Shown here: positions 1 through 9,355 of the stretch, one piece after another
Numbering within the stretch: position 1 is the first letter of the stretch
How the letters are laid out: every line of letters begins with the position of its first letter
Assembly: GCA_017468925.1 (NCBI GenBank)
Contig: JAFUHI010000009.1
Span: forward strand, 506,357 to 570,356
Direction of reading: 5' to 3'
DNA from: Bacilli bacterium
Lineage (GTDB): Bacteria > Bacillota_I > Bacilli_A > RFN20 > CAG-826
DNA length: 64,000 nt
The notes under the pieces: generated by a model
Database searches by the model: none
What the model saw: the letters and a program-made list of their open reading frames with translations, nothing else
Told to the model about the DNA's origin: nothing
Made by a program: the position numbers and the translations under genes

Positions 1-393
1 GAAATTCTCGAAATAATTTTGCTGATTTTCTTCATATGAGAACCTTAAAGATCGGTGTCTTACGTTCTTGATGATCTTATCTGGGTTTGATTCATCAAAC
101 GACATGACTTTCCTTTTGGTTATGTTGAATTCGTTTATGCCTCCTAGTGTTTTATTCAAATATGAATACGCTGGGAAAACGTTCAAAAAATAGAATATCG
201 CCAAAAGGATAGATAAAACACAAAGGACAATTGAAATGACCAAAGGCAAAATGTAATCAAGAGAAGAAGTGACTAAGAGGAATATTGAAACGCCTATTGA
301 TATAGCGAGGAAAGCAAAAACCAAAACAAGGCTGAAATGTAATCTCAGCTTTGCTTTTTTGGCTTCTTCCTTGTAATCAAATACCTCGCTCAT
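1..393 (-). CDS. Membrane protein of unknown function, C-terminus cut by window edge
   Basis: The frame opens at an ATG (391-393) that overlaps the TGA stop of the SGNH gene in an ATGA arrangement, so it is probably translationally coupled and the last visible gene of the glycan operon. The visible 131 residues start MSEVFDYKEEAKKAKLRLHF, then two hydrophobic segments (about residues 20-40 and 46-72) that look like a transmembrane hairpin, then a soluble tail rich in basic residues. The C-terminus lies outside the window. I do not recognise a family. Membrane location is inferred from hydrophobicity only. Confidence 0.6.
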   Translation of the reverse strand, partial: MSEVFDYKEEAKKAKLRLHFSLVLVFAFLAISIGVSIFLLVTSSLDYILPLVISIVLCVLSILLAIFYFLNVFPAYSYLNKTLGGINEFNITKRKVMSFDESNPDKIIKNVRHRSLRFSYEENQQNYFENF

Positions 394-1664
394 TTATTCA
401 GCCAATCAACGATTGCCTCCTTTACGGCTTTGCCCCACAATACATATCCATAATGCGACATATGGAGACCATCAGGTCTAAAGTATGCATAATGAGGATT
501 GCCGTTTTCTTTTAATAAGCCTTTTCCAGCGTCGATGCAAGTAAGCCACTCATTCTCTTTTTCAAAATCCAACGCGGCTTTGTTGGCAATATCGAATTCG
601 CTTTGGTACTGCAAATATCCCGGCAATTTGTTGATCAATACGTAAAATACCTGGGAATTGGGGAGATATTCGTGCGTTTTGTTAAATAAGTCAATTAAAT
701 ATTGACCAGTAGTGGTTCCATTATCCGTGGAATTGATAATGTTATTGACTCCGACATAATAGGCAACAGCTTTTGGTGAATAGGGGAAGATTAATCTTTG
801 GGCTAATTTATTCGTCCATTGCTGAACCTTTGTTCCCCCGATGCCGTGGTTATAGGAAATAATAGGGCTCATATCCAAAGCGCTGCTAGTCCAATATTCC
901 ATAGAGGAGCTTCCCGCTAGCATAATGTGGTAATTGGTGTACTCTCTGCCCGCTTCTTCGTATTTATTCGCTTTCGTTTCGAATCCGGCATTTTCGTTTG
1001 CGATGCTTAAAGTTGGTGTTATGTCAGTAACCTGTATCTCGAATGACTCGCCAGAAGAGACACTGACATTTATTTTCATCTCATCGGGATCATATGTGGC
1101 GGATGTCACATTGACATCAGCTTTTCTTTCGTAATTCAAGGCAAAGGAGATATCATCTTTTTTCTCTTCTAGCCTTCTTATGGCGCCTAGCGTCAATCCA
1201 ACATTGTTCCCATTTATCGGAGTGTTCAAAATCCCTTTGAGCCTATAGTTATCATCGGTTATTATGGTTTCCGGATAAGTGTATTCTGGCTCAATGATAT
1301 CATCTCCTCCGCTTGTGGAATTCCATTTGGCGTAGAGGATAACAGAAGAAGAGGCAGTCTCGTTAGCGAAGTCCCATATATTCAAGCATTTCGCCTCTTT
1401 GTACCAGCCTTGGAAACTATATCCGTTTCTTTCTGGGTTAATCTCAGGGGCGTCTATCGTTTCGCCTAAGACTATTTCTTTCTTTTCATAAAGGAGATTA
1501 TCCGTTTTGGCGGTGTTGCCACTAGGCAAATCGACATTTACGCCATGGTAGTTTTGCATAAACAAAGCATAATATTTAGTTTCTTCGATGCTTATATCAG
1601 TTTCAATAGAAGAACAGGATGAAACTAGCATCGTTAATAGACAAAATAACGGAAATCTTTTCAT
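390..1664 (-). CDS. SGNH/GDSL-type esterase lipoprotein with an InlB-type repeat
   Basis: A 424-residue surface lipoprotein with a lipobox ending in Cys17 (LVSSC). Residues about 30-115 resemble one InlB B-repeat (Listeria-Bacteroides repeat), ending in the typical ILYAKW. A beta-rich linker follows. From about residue 245 an SGNH hydrolase domain appears: block I around Ser253 (AGSSSMEYW), block II Gly276, block III Asn307/308 (GVNN) and block V Asp398-His401 (DGLHMS). SGNH lipoproteins in sugar loci often remove acyl groups from glycans, so deacetylation of the operon's substrate is a reasonable inference. It overlaps the upstream GH130 gene by 4 bp (ATGA) and the downstream membrane gene by 3 bp. 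The exact ester substrate cannot be read from sequence. Confidence 0.85.
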   Translation of the reverse strand: MKRFPLFCLLTMLVSSCSSIETDISIEETKYYALFMQNYHGVNVDLPSGNTAKTDNLLYEKKEIVLGETIDAPEINPERNGYSFQGWYKEAKCLNIWDFANETASSSVILYAKWNSTSGGDDIIEPEYTYPETIITDDNYRLKGILNTPINGNNVGLTLGAIRRLEEKKDDISFALNYERKADVNVTSATYDPDEMKINVSVSSGESFEIQVTDITPTLSIANENAGFETKANKYEEAGREYTNYHIMLAGSSSMEYWTSSALDMSPIISYNHGIGGTKVQQWTNKLAQRLIFPYSPKAVAYYVGVNNIINSTDNGTTTGQYLIDLFNKTHEYLPNSQVFYVLINKLPGYLQYQSEFDIANKAALDFEKENEWLTCIDAGKGLLKENGNPHYAYFRPDGLHMSHYGYVLWGKAVKEAIVDWLNK

Positions 1665-2683
1665 CTTAGATTCTCCTTTCTTGTCAATTCTTCAAGCAAC
1701 TCTTTCTTGCTTATTGAAGCTAAGCAAATGCATTGGTCGCCAGCGCCATAATATATTAGGTATTTGCCATCCTTTTCTACGATGCCTGTAGGGAAAACGC
1801 ATCCACTATAGAAGCCATCAGTTTCGTGATGGAATTCAGGTTCCATTATGAAATTCTTGGTTTTTGCAAGGATTTTGGTCGGATCATTTAAATCTAGAAG
1901 CATCGCGCCGACCCTATAATTCTTATCTTTGGAATCAACCCCGTGATATATGAATAGCCATCCTTTTTCCGTTTTGATTGGGGGGCAGCTTCCTCCGATT
2001 TTTTCGCTTTCCCAGTCTTCCTCTCCCTTGTAGAGAAGCCTTTCTTCCTCTCTCCATTCTAAAAGATCGTTTGAGAAAGAAATCCATATCGCAGGTTTTT
2101 CGTTTGGATATCCTTCTCCACATTTATTCATTGCCCTGGAGATTTTGACGTATTTGCCATTTATTCTTTCAGGGAAGATGATGACATCCCTATCATCATT
2201 CCTAGAGTCTGTGATGCGTCCTAATTTCTTCCAATGTATCAAATCACGGCTAACGGCTAAATGTGTTTCGGTGTCATTGTATATAAGCACTTTTGGTCCG
2301 GCTTTAGGTTGGAAACCAAAATATTTCTTATCTTCTCTCCAATATTGCCCTGGAGCGAAGGGCCTTGAAGCGTACGTTAAGAAATAATAGTCGTCTATTT
2401 TGACCAATCTAGGATCTTCGATTCCCCCTCCATCCGCTCCATTAACGTCTGGGGAGATGAGTGGCTTATCGCTTGCTCTAGTAAAATTAATTCCATCCTC
2501 GCTTGTGGCCAAACCGATATAGATGTAGTGCTCTACATCGTTTCCTGCCGCGCGATAAAGCATGTAATATTTCCCATCTTCATCGTTTTTTATAACTGCC
2601 GGATTCAAGACACAAAGCTCTTCCCATTTGTTTTTGGGATTGGCTCTTAGGACTGGATTGTTTTGGTATTTGTTGAGCTTCAT
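1661..2683 (-). CDS. GH130 family beta-mannoside phosphorylase/hydrolase (copy 2)
   Basis: A 340-residue cytoplasmic protein (no signal peptide) with the five-bladed propeller signatures of glycoside hydrolase family 130: an early NPV motif, GIEDPR with the catalytic acid Asp90, a GWLFIYHGV strand and the late YYGAGD motif. GH130 members phosphorolyse or hydrolyse beta-1,4- or beta-1,2-mannosides. Phosphorylase versus hydrolase cannot be settled by eye. It lies 11 bp after the large binding lipoprotein and overlaps the SGNH esterase by 4 bp. The window carries a second, clearly different GH130 at 10311-11279, so the pair probably handles two linkages or two chain lengths of one mannose-containing glycan. 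Confidence 0.88.
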   Translation of the reverse strand: MKLNKYQNNPVLRANPKNKWEELCVLNPAVIKNDEDGKYYMLYRAAGNDVEHYIYIGLATSEDGINFTRASDKPLISPDVNGADGGGIEDPRLVKIDDYYFLTYASRPFAPGQYWREDKKYFGFQPKAGPKVLIYNDTETHLAVSRDLIHWKKLGRITDSRNDDRDVIIFPERINGKYVKISRAMNKCGEGYPNEKPAIWISFSNDLLEWREEERLLYKGEEDWESEKIGGSCPPIKTEKGWLFIYHGVDSKDKNYRVGAMLLDLNDPTKILAKTKNFIMEPEFHHETDGFYSGCVFPTGIVEKDGKYLIYYGAGDQCICLASISKKELLEELTRKENLR

Positions 2684-2694
2684 ATATCCTCCTC

Positions 2695-5334
2695 CTATTG
2701 AATCGTCCTTGTTGATAGGTCCGTATAACTCAAGGAATAATCGAACATCAGATTATCGATGTAGAAGTCGTACAATGATGCAGTTGCATCACCTGATTGA
2801 ACTGCGCCGAAAGAAATTCTAGAGATGTTCTTTATGTCATTTGCGTCTGGCCTATAAGTTGTGGTGTCCACCGCGACGAAATTATTCAAACCAATCGAAT
2901 ATTCGGTCCATGATTCGCTGGCATTCGCTACCGTGTATCTATATTGCAAAGTGTTGCTTCCGATTGTGATATAGAGATTGATATAGATAGTCGCTAATCC
3001 GTTCGCTTTGATGGAAACGCGCAACCCTCTTCCGACTACATTTTGATCGAAAGTTGGAGCGCAATAATATGAAATTGATTCTGAATTGCTCTTGTATTGC
3101 AGTTTGGCTGAATGGTTTCCGCCTTCTGAAGAGACTTCATTTGAAAGTTCCTTCTTCTGGTATTCATATGTTCTTCCGTCGAGCCAATAGGAAGATAAAT
3201 CATCGCTATCCTCATACCCTTCGAAATCATCCACTAAGGCGATATTGCCATTCATCCTTACGACTCTTTCGATTTCTTGGGCGCTGTATTCGTCTGCTTG
3301 GCCGAACTTGATGTTATCCAGATAGACGGCGTTGCTGATTGAATACATAGGAAGCGGATTCCCATATATGTCGTAATAGAAGAATTGCAATGATATTCCT
3401 ATCTTTATTATGTTTTTGGCGACGATTGGGCTAGGAATTGAGATGTCCTCTTCATTAGCCAAAGTGAAGGAGGAGAAAGGCAAATCATATCTAGTCCACA
3501 CCCTTTCTATGTTCCCTAAGGAATATTTATACATTTCGCCAGATACGAGATGGAGATATATAGCCGCATCGGCTGAATAGACACTTACATGGGATAGACG
3601 TCTATCCGAACTCTTGGTCGAATTGTCTTTCAAATCGATGGAAATGGAAGAGAAAGAAGAAGCGGTTTCGATTAGAAGAGTATAGGTTGCCGCTTCCATA
3701 TCGCTCTTGTATTCGAATTGGGCGCAGTTGACGTTTTTGTTCCCGGTTTTGGCGGCGGAACTTATTAACATCTGCTCATCTTTGTTTGCTTCAGTGGTCT
3801 CCCAGATGAAATAGAGCTCATTGGCGCTTTGGTATTTATCGAAATCCTCAATCATCCCATCGCTTTCGACTAAGCGAGATGTCTCTACTGCGTAATCTGA
3901 TTTGTTGACTATTTCAAAATCTTTGAATGAGATGTCACCCGTTCCATACTGGCCCTCTAAGCCAAATTGGAGGTTGATGATGTAATAGAACTGGCGTTTT
4001 CCATCTCCTAGAATATCGCTTTTCATGAATGCGGCAAAAGGGATGACCAATTCTTTGTATTCACCTTCATCTAGCAAGGAGAAGGGGATGCGATATGACC
4101 ACCTATCGGTATCTTCTTCATAGACCCTTATGACCACATTCGTTCCTTTCGATCCGTTGTATCTCACTTTGACTTTTATTGAATCTCCGCCAAAGAAGTA
4201 GCGGCCGACATATATTTTTGCAAAGCCATACCCTGATTGGCCGATTCTTGGTTTGCCCTCGGTGTTGCTATAGTAATTCAATGTCAATTCGTCATTTGTC
4301 ACAGTCTTTTCGAATTCATATCCTTCGTTTACCCAAAGGGACTCATCGTATTCAAGATAATTAAGCTTTTCGATGAATCTGTCGCGATAATTATCGAATT
4401 TGATGGCTTTTACATCGGATATTAAGAAAACTCCATCGCCAAATGTCTTCTCGAAGACGACTTCCATGTATTTGATGCGTTCGTAATCGAATGTCTCATT
4501 TGCGACAGTGACGTCGTTATATCTTTGGATGAAGTCGGTGAACTTAAGAAAGACAGTCTGCTTGGCGTTGTTGCTAATTTGGACTGGGCAATACCAGTAT
4601 TCGTTATCTTTATCGACTAAACGGATAAAGACTGATGCATCTTGCCCAGCGTAATACATATTGAAATATAAAGCGTCGGTGCCGTAGATGCTTTTCTCTA
4701 TCGTTTTGGTGACGACAATCCATCCATCGCTTTCGATGATTCCTCTCTTCATGTCTTCGCCTTTGAAGGAGATGACTAAAGATTCTTCATCATTTTCAAA
4801 GAAATTGGAGTTATCGATTGATATATCGGCGTGCGATCCTAGGCTATGAAGAGTCCAATCGTCAGCATCCCCCAAATCGAATTTGACTTCTTCGACTTCA
4901 GGCGCTTTGTAATAGAAAGAGTAAGTGGAAGTGCTTTGCTTTGATCCATCGTGGTTATAGGCAAACACCCTCCAATAGTAGTAGGTGTTCTGTGTCGAGA
5001 AAGAGGCTTTCACCGCGAAAGATGTGGCGGCTATATTTCTCTCGATATAATAGTCAATGATATCGATATCGCTTATGAAATATTCGCTCGCGCAAATTTC
5101 TAAGGAATAGGTTTCTGCGTTAGAAGAAGCTGTCCAAGAAAATGTTGTTATTTCATCGAGTTCCACCAAATTTCCTGGCGAAACTAGGTCGAAATCGCCT
5201 AATTCCCCAGTCACATAAGAAGAAGAAAATGAATTATCCTCAATCTCATTTTTGTTGATGTTTTTTGTTCCTTCTTGGCAAGAAGCAAGAAGCAAGAGGC
5301 TAGTCAATAATATTACGCTTTTTTTCATATTCAT
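2695..5334 (-). CDS. Large multi-domain carbohydrate-binding lipoprotein
   Basis: An 879-residue lipoprotein with lipobox LLASC (Cys19). Residues about 48-150 form a fibronectin-III-like module (pattern FSWTASSNAETYSLEI then YYYWRVFAYN). The remainder contains several successive beta-sandwich modules of about 170-190 residues with recurrent patterns such as FDLGDADDW, IRLVDKDNEYWY and FYIDNLMF that resemble galactose-binding-like or CIA30-type folds. No catalytic motif is visible. It overlaps the upstream glycosidase by 4 bp (ATGA) and sits in the glycan operon, so a role as surface glycan-binding protein is inferred. Two in-frame ATGs (codons 1 and 3) lie close together. Either could be used. 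Confidence 0.7.
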   Translation of the reverse strand: MNMKKSVILLTSLLLLASCQEGTKNINKNEIEDNSFSSSYVTGELGDFDLVSPGNLVELDEITTFSWTASSNAETYSLEICASEYFISDIDIIDYYIERNIAATSFAVKASFSTQNTYYYWRVFAYNHDGSKQSTSTYSFYYKAPEVEEVKFDLGDADDWTLHSLGSHADISIDNSNFFENDEESLVISFKGEDMKRGIIESDGWIVVTKTIEKSIYGTDALYFNMYYAGQDASVFIRLVDKDNEYWYCPVQISNNAKQTVFLKFTDFIQRYNDVTVANETFDYERIKYMEVVFEKTFGDGVFLISDVKAIKFDNYRDRFIEKLNYLEYDESLWVNEGYEFEKTVTNDELTLNYYSNTEGKPRIGQSGYGFAKIYVGRYFFGGDSIKVKVRYNGSKGTNVVIRVYEEDTDRWSYRIPFSLLDEGEYKELVIPFAAFMKSDILGDGKRQFYYIINLQFGLEGQYGTGDISFKDFEIVNKSDYAVETSRLVESDGMIEDFDKYQSANELYFIWETTEANKDEQMLISSAAKTGNKNVNCAQFEYKSDMEAATYTLLIETASSFSSISIDLKDNSTKSSDRRLSHVSVYSADAAIYLHLVSGEMYKYSLGNIERVWTRYDLPFSSFTLANEEDISIPSPIVAKNIIKIGISLQFFYYDIYGNPLPMYSISNAVYLDNIKFGQADEYSAQEIERVVRMNGNIALVDDFEGYEDSDDLSSYWLDGRTYEYQKKELSNEVSSEGGNHSAKLQYKSNSESISYYCAPTFDQNVVGRGLRVSIKANGLATIYINLYITIGSNTLQYRYTVANASESWTEYSIGLNNFVAVDTTTYRPDANDIKNISRISFGAVQSGDATASLYDFYIDNLMFDYSLSYTDLSTRTIQ

Positions 5335-6845
5335 AACCTCTCATTCGAAACAACGACCGCGCTATTCTGCGGGACATCGATTGTGAACTTCTTATTGAGC
5401 GAGCCCTCTATTTCGTAATTGGGGATAATATATCCGCTTTCATCTAATCGATACGAGGAGCCATTGAAGATATAGACATATAGCTTATCTCCCTCAATCT
5501 CATCATCGATATAGAAGGTCTTATTGACGGAAGCTAAACCGGCATTTACCGCGACAAAGCCTCCTTGCTTGCCGTCTTGGCTTCTTGTAGCGATGCTTCT
5601 AAACGTCTTATCGAGGTTATTGTCATTCTGCGGTGGGGAATAGATTAGATTCCCTTTCTTTATCATATGGCAAAGCAAAGATGATGAATGGTACCAAGGC
5701 CTCAACTCTTGCTTGTTGCTAGTGGCCTCCGCCAAAGATGAGAACATGCCCCATTCTTTTGGTGTCATAGTGGTGGCGGTATACATAAAATGCATTGCAT
5801 CATCAAAGTCCCAATAAACCACCCCATTGACGCCGGCGGCTAAGCATTGAATTGTGTAATCGACCATTCTTACTGCGTAATTACCAGTTCTTATTGCAGT
5901 TTGGCAATCTAGCAATGTTTTGCCATCTAATAATCCTGCTTCCCAGACGTTTGCCTGTCTTTTTACGCCTAATCCTCCATCGATATCTTTGACTTTCTTG
6001 TATATCGAATTGATTTGGTCGAACATCTCGCCTCTATCAACGGCGATGTTGGATAGATATAGGTGGAATCCATAATCGCCTACTTGCTCTGGGATGTTTC
6101 TAGCGATGTTGGTCAAATATTCTTCGGTTCCCGCGTATCCAGTCGTGTCGCCTCCAACAATCGATATGGATTTTAGACCTAGGGAATCGAGCGTCGCTCT
6201 AACGTTTTTAACGCCTTGCTCCCATTTATCATAGGTGTTGTTGTAGTTTTTGGAAGAGCCTCTATTGCCGCTATAATTTGGCTCATTGGAGTTGACGAAC
6301 CACTTGATGCAGTCAAATCCTTTTTTGTTAACCAGATAGTCAAGAATATCGCCTGTTATCTTGGCCCAGCGGATATCACTGGTGACTTCTTCCATCATTC
6401 CCCATACATCTTCGCCAGAGAGATTGGCGATGACATTCCACGCGCCAAAAGCCACATCTATATTATGTATTTGGCAATATTCGAGTATTTCTATGGTGTT
6501 TTTTGCATATTTGTTGGTGAGGTTATATGTCCAGGTATCATCGTTTTTATCATCCGTTCCTTTGCCATCGAAATTTTGGCAGAACCAATCATATGAGACC
6601 ATCAAACGGATTCTTGCGGGTTTAAGATGATCCATATGGGCGATGATTCTTTCCCATCCGCCTTCGACTATCTTATCCGTATCTTCGTATGTGCCCCATT
6701 CAACGCCTAGTCCCCCAAAAGATTTCTGAACTATATCTTGAGAGGTGAAGGCGATGAAATCCTTTTCAACAGTTCTTGCTTCTTGGCAGGAAAAACAAGT
6801 CAAAAGCCCAATCGTTCCTAAAATTAAGAATTTGCCAGGCTTCAT
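5331..6845 (-). CDS. Glycosidase lipoprotein, clan GH-A (GH30/39/5-like)
   Basis: A 504-residue lipoprotein (signal ends CFSC, Cys20) with a TIM-barrel glycosidase pattern: VSYDWFCQ after strand 2, FVNSNEPN with probable acid/base Glu188, and NVWEAGLL with probable nucleophile Glu302. The domain continues to a barrel-closing VVYWDFDDA and a C-terminal beta-domain (about 400-504) ending in PQNSAVVVS. These features fit clan GH-A families such as GH30, GH39 or GH5. The exact family and specificity are not decidable here. A strong SD (AGGAGG) precedes the ATG. It follows the solute-binding gene by 1 bp, which suggests it releases the oligosaccharide imported by the ABC system. Confidence 0.78.
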   Translation of the reverse strand: MKPGKFLILGTIGLLTCFSCQEARTVEKDFIAFTSQDIVQKSFGGLGVEWGTYEDTDKIVEGGWERIIAHMDHLKPARIRLMVSYDWFCQNFDGKGTDDKNDDTWTYNLTNKYAKNTIEILEYCQIHNIDVAFGAWNVIANLSGEDVWGMMEEVTSDIRWAKITGDILDYLVNKKGFDCIKWFVNSNEPNYSGNRGSSKNYNNTYDKWEQGVKNVRATLDSLGLKSISIVGGDTTGYAGTEEYLTNIARNIPEQVGDYGFHLYLSNIAVDRGEMFDQINSIYKKVKDIDGGLGVKRQANVWEAGLLDGKTLLDCQTAIRTGNYAVRMVDYTIQCLAAGVNGVVYWDFDDAMHFMYTATTMTPKEWGMFSSLAEATSNKQELRPWYHSSSLLCHMIKKGNLIYSPPQNDNNLDKTFRSIATRSQDGKQGGFVAVNAGLASVNKTFYIDDEIEGDKLYVYIFNGSSYRLDESGYIIPNYEIEGSLNKKFTIDVPQNSAVVVSNERL

Positions 6846-6846
6846 T

Positions 6847-8430
6847 CTAATTTCCTCCTAAAACCGTGTTGATTTCATCCAATACTTGATCCCAAGTGCC
6901 GTTGCTTATCGCCCTATCGGATTTGTAGTCATTGATGGATTTGATTTTGTCAAAGACGTATTTGGTGACGGTCTTCAAGGCGTTTGTTCTTAGGGTTCCA
7001 GAATGCAGCGCCTTCTTTTCGGAAGTGAGCCACATGACTTCTGGCGATTCTTTTAAAACCCTTAGTTCGCCATCCGCTAAAGCGGTTTTCATTTGGGCAT
7101 CCCAATCATTTAGATATTGGACGACGCTTTTCTCCGTCATTGGGTCGTACTCCAATGTGTCATAGCCTAAAGAAAGCATGTATCGGAGGTATTTCGCCCC
7201 GTTGACTCTATCGATAAGCGATCCATCGTCGTTATACCAACGGTCTCTTACAATCTCCACTTTGCCCGTCTCATCTTTCGTATAGTCATATCCTTCGAAT
7301 CCATAGATGGCAAAGTTCGTTCCACTTTCTGAAAGAAGCCAGTCATATAAATCCAAGATCTTGTTTAGCTTCATCTCAGAGATATTGTTGTTGATGAAAG
7401 TCATGGAGAACCAGTTGTCGGTGCCTTCCAAAGCGTATTTGCCATCTGGTCCTTTGATTTTCATGATGGCGGTCGCATCATCGACATTGAAATCCTTGTC
7501 ATTGACGTTGGTGCGTTTTAGCTGGATTCTTAAAGCCTCCATATTGGAATATGAGAGGTTTTCGTAGAGCACACCGCATTGATTCGAATAATATTTCTCG
7601 TTCATCTTTCCTTCGGTTGCCGTATATTGGTCGGATGAATAATATTTGTCGGTTATGGCGAATTCTTTTGATTTCTCCAATCCCAAGATGTATTCATCGG
7701 TAGAGTAGTTGTTGACGTATTTGCGCTCGGTTTCGTCATAGGCAAAGCAGTGGGGGACCTGCTTATAGAAATTGGTGATTGAAGGGAAACCCCATTCGAC
7801 ATCGCCTAAGGCAAATTTCCTTTTTCCCGACAATTCCCTGTTGAATTTGTCTAGAAGCGTGTTGAATTGCTCCCATGTGTATTCATCGTTTTCCTGGTAA
7901 ACCCCATATTGCTTGGCCCAGTCTCTTCTATATAGATAAGTGAATGGGGAGAAGCTCGTGCTAAAATCGGTCGTGTTTTTGGCGATAGGGATGCCATAAA
8001 GATGTCCATCAAGCTTTAAAGCTTCGATGTTAGATGTGTTATCGATCATCCTCTTTAGATTGGGCCAATTTGATAAATCATCCGGAAGTTGTTTGATAAC
8101 TTTATCTTCCGCCCAATATTTGTAATATGAAACGAAGTTATAAGAATCGATATTCGCATGGAATACGTCTGGGGAATTGCCCGCTAAAACATGGCCATTT
8201 ACCTGCGTTGTCCAATCTTGCCAGGAATACGGCTCAAGTTTGAAGGACAAACCGAACATATCCTCGACTTCCTTGATATAGCTGTCGCCTCCGCTATAGT
8301 TATCGAAATAGAGGTTGCGGAACGATACCTTGAGTTTATCTCCGTCGTATTCATCCGCCCCATTGTTGTTTTTGCATCCGAATAGGCACATTGATGCAAC
8401 CGCTCCTAATAGAATAATCTTTGTTTTCAT
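6847..8430 (-). CDS. ABC sugar transporter solute-binding lipoprotein (LplA/YtcQ-like)
   Basis: A 527-residue lipoprotein with lipobox CLFGC (Cys19). It has the family-1 extracellular solute-binding pattern: an early Asp-rich start, then GNSPDVFHAN near residue 85, WAKQYG-type segments and late NGAKYLRYM. Length (over 500 residues) matches the large LplA/YtcQ subgroup used for complex oligosaccharides rather than the 420-residue maltose type. It has a clear AGGAGG Shine-Dalgarno. It lies 19 bp after the second permease and directly before the GH-A glycosidase, so the three transporter genes form one import system. The ligand is inferred to be the mannoside processed by the GH130 enzymes. Confidence 0.9.
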   Translation of the reverse strand: MKTKIILLGAVASMCLFGCKNNNGADEYDGDKLKVSFRNLYFDNYSGGDSYIKEVEDMFGLSFKLEPYSWQDWTTQVNGHVLAGNSPDVFHANIDSYNFVSYYKYWAEDKVIKQLPDDLSNWPNLKRMIDNTSNIEALKLDGHLYGIPIAKNTTDFSTSFSPFTYLYRRDWAKQYGVYQENDEYTWEQFNTLLDKFNRELSGKRKFALGDVEWGFPSITNFYKQVPHCFAYDETERKYVNNYSTDEYILGLEKSKEFAITDKYYSSDQYTATEGKMNEKYYSNQCGVLYENLSYSNMEALRIQLKRTNVNDKDFNVDDATAIMKIKGPDGKYALEGTDNWFSMTFINNNISEMKLNKILDLYDWLLSESGTNFAIYGFEGYDYTKDETGKVEIVRDRWYNDDGSLIDRVNGAKYLRYMLSLGYDTLEYDPMTEKSVVQYLNDWDAQMKTALADGELRVLKESPEVMWLTSEKKALHSGTLRTNALKTVTKYVFDKIKSINDYKSDRAISNGTWDQVLDEINTVLGGN

Positions 8431-8449
8431 AGATGATTCCTCCTTTTTC

Positions 8450-9355
8450 TCATCCTTTTATGGCACCGACGACAATGCCTTTAACGAAATACCTTTGCAA
8501 GAAAGGATAGAAGCACATCATCGGAATAATCGTGAAGAAAATTGCCGCCATCTTTATTGATTCGTTGTTTATGGCGCCTGGGTTGACGCTAGGTATCATT
8601 GAGCTTTCTTTGACGATGATGCTTTGCAAGACCTGCTGCAATGTCCTGATGGATGGGTCTTGGTTGAAAAGCATGCCGTTATACCATGAATTCCAGTTGC
8701 CGACCGCGAAGAATAGCCCAACTGTAGCAAGCATTGGCAAAGAAAGAGGCAAGAATATTTTCGCGAATATCTGGATGTCGTTTGCCCCGTCGATTCTCGC
8801 GCTTTCCTCCAATTCTTTTGGCAATGAAGCGAAATAATTCCTCATCAAAAGCATATTGAACGTATCTATCGCGCCCGGGATTATCATGACCGCGATGGTG
8901 TTTGTCATGCCTAATGATTTAATCAATATGTAGTAGGGGATAAGGCCTCCACCAAAGAACATCGTGACGATGATCATATTCATAACGAAATTCTTTCCAA
9001 ACCATTTATTCCTCGATAAAGCGTACCCCGTAATAACGGTGAAGAATAATTGATAGGCCGTTCCTCCAAATAGAAGGATCAATGTGATCTTAAGCCCATT
9101 CCATATCTGGCTGTTTTCGAAAACGCTTTGGTAGGCGTCGAATGTGATGCGGGGAGTCCATAAGAGGAAGGGGCTTTCCGCATATATATCCTGAGGGGTG
9201 ATGGAAATGATGAAAAGATAATAGAATGGGAAGATGATCGCTAAGGCATAAATCAGCAAAATCACCAGCAAAACCACGTCGAATTTGCCAAATTTGCTGG
9301 AAGGACCACGCTTATCTTTTTTATTTAACGGAAGCTTTTCTAATTTCGCGCCCAT
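8450..9355 (-). CDS. ABC sugar transporter permease (YtcP/LplC/MalG-type)
   Basis: A 301-residue integral membrane protein with six predicted helices and the binding-protein-dependent permease EAA loop (EESARIDGANDIQIFAKI, about residues 190-207). The first helix begins after a 30-residue basic cytoplasmic tail. The start codon overlaps the stop of the partner permease in a TAATG arrangement, showing translational coupling. It belongs to the MalG-like half of the transporter. No ATPase gene is in the window, as is usual for CUT1 systems energised by a shared MsmX/UgpC-type ATPase. Confidence 0.92.
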   Translation of the reverse strand: MGAKLEKLPLNKKDKRGPSSKFGKFDVVLLVILLIYALAIIFPFYYLFIISITPQDIYAESPFLLWTPRITFDAYQSVFENSQIWNGLKITLILLFGGTAYQLFFTVITGYALSRNKWFGKNFVMNMIIVTMFFGGGLIPYYILIKSLGMTNTIAVMIIPGAIDTFNMLLMRNYFASLPKELEESARIDGANDIQIFAKIFLPLSLPMLATVGLFFAVGNWNSWYNGMLFNQDPSIRTLQQVLQSIIVKESSMIPSVNPGAINNESIKMAAIFFTIIPMMCFYPFLQRYFVKGIVVGAIKG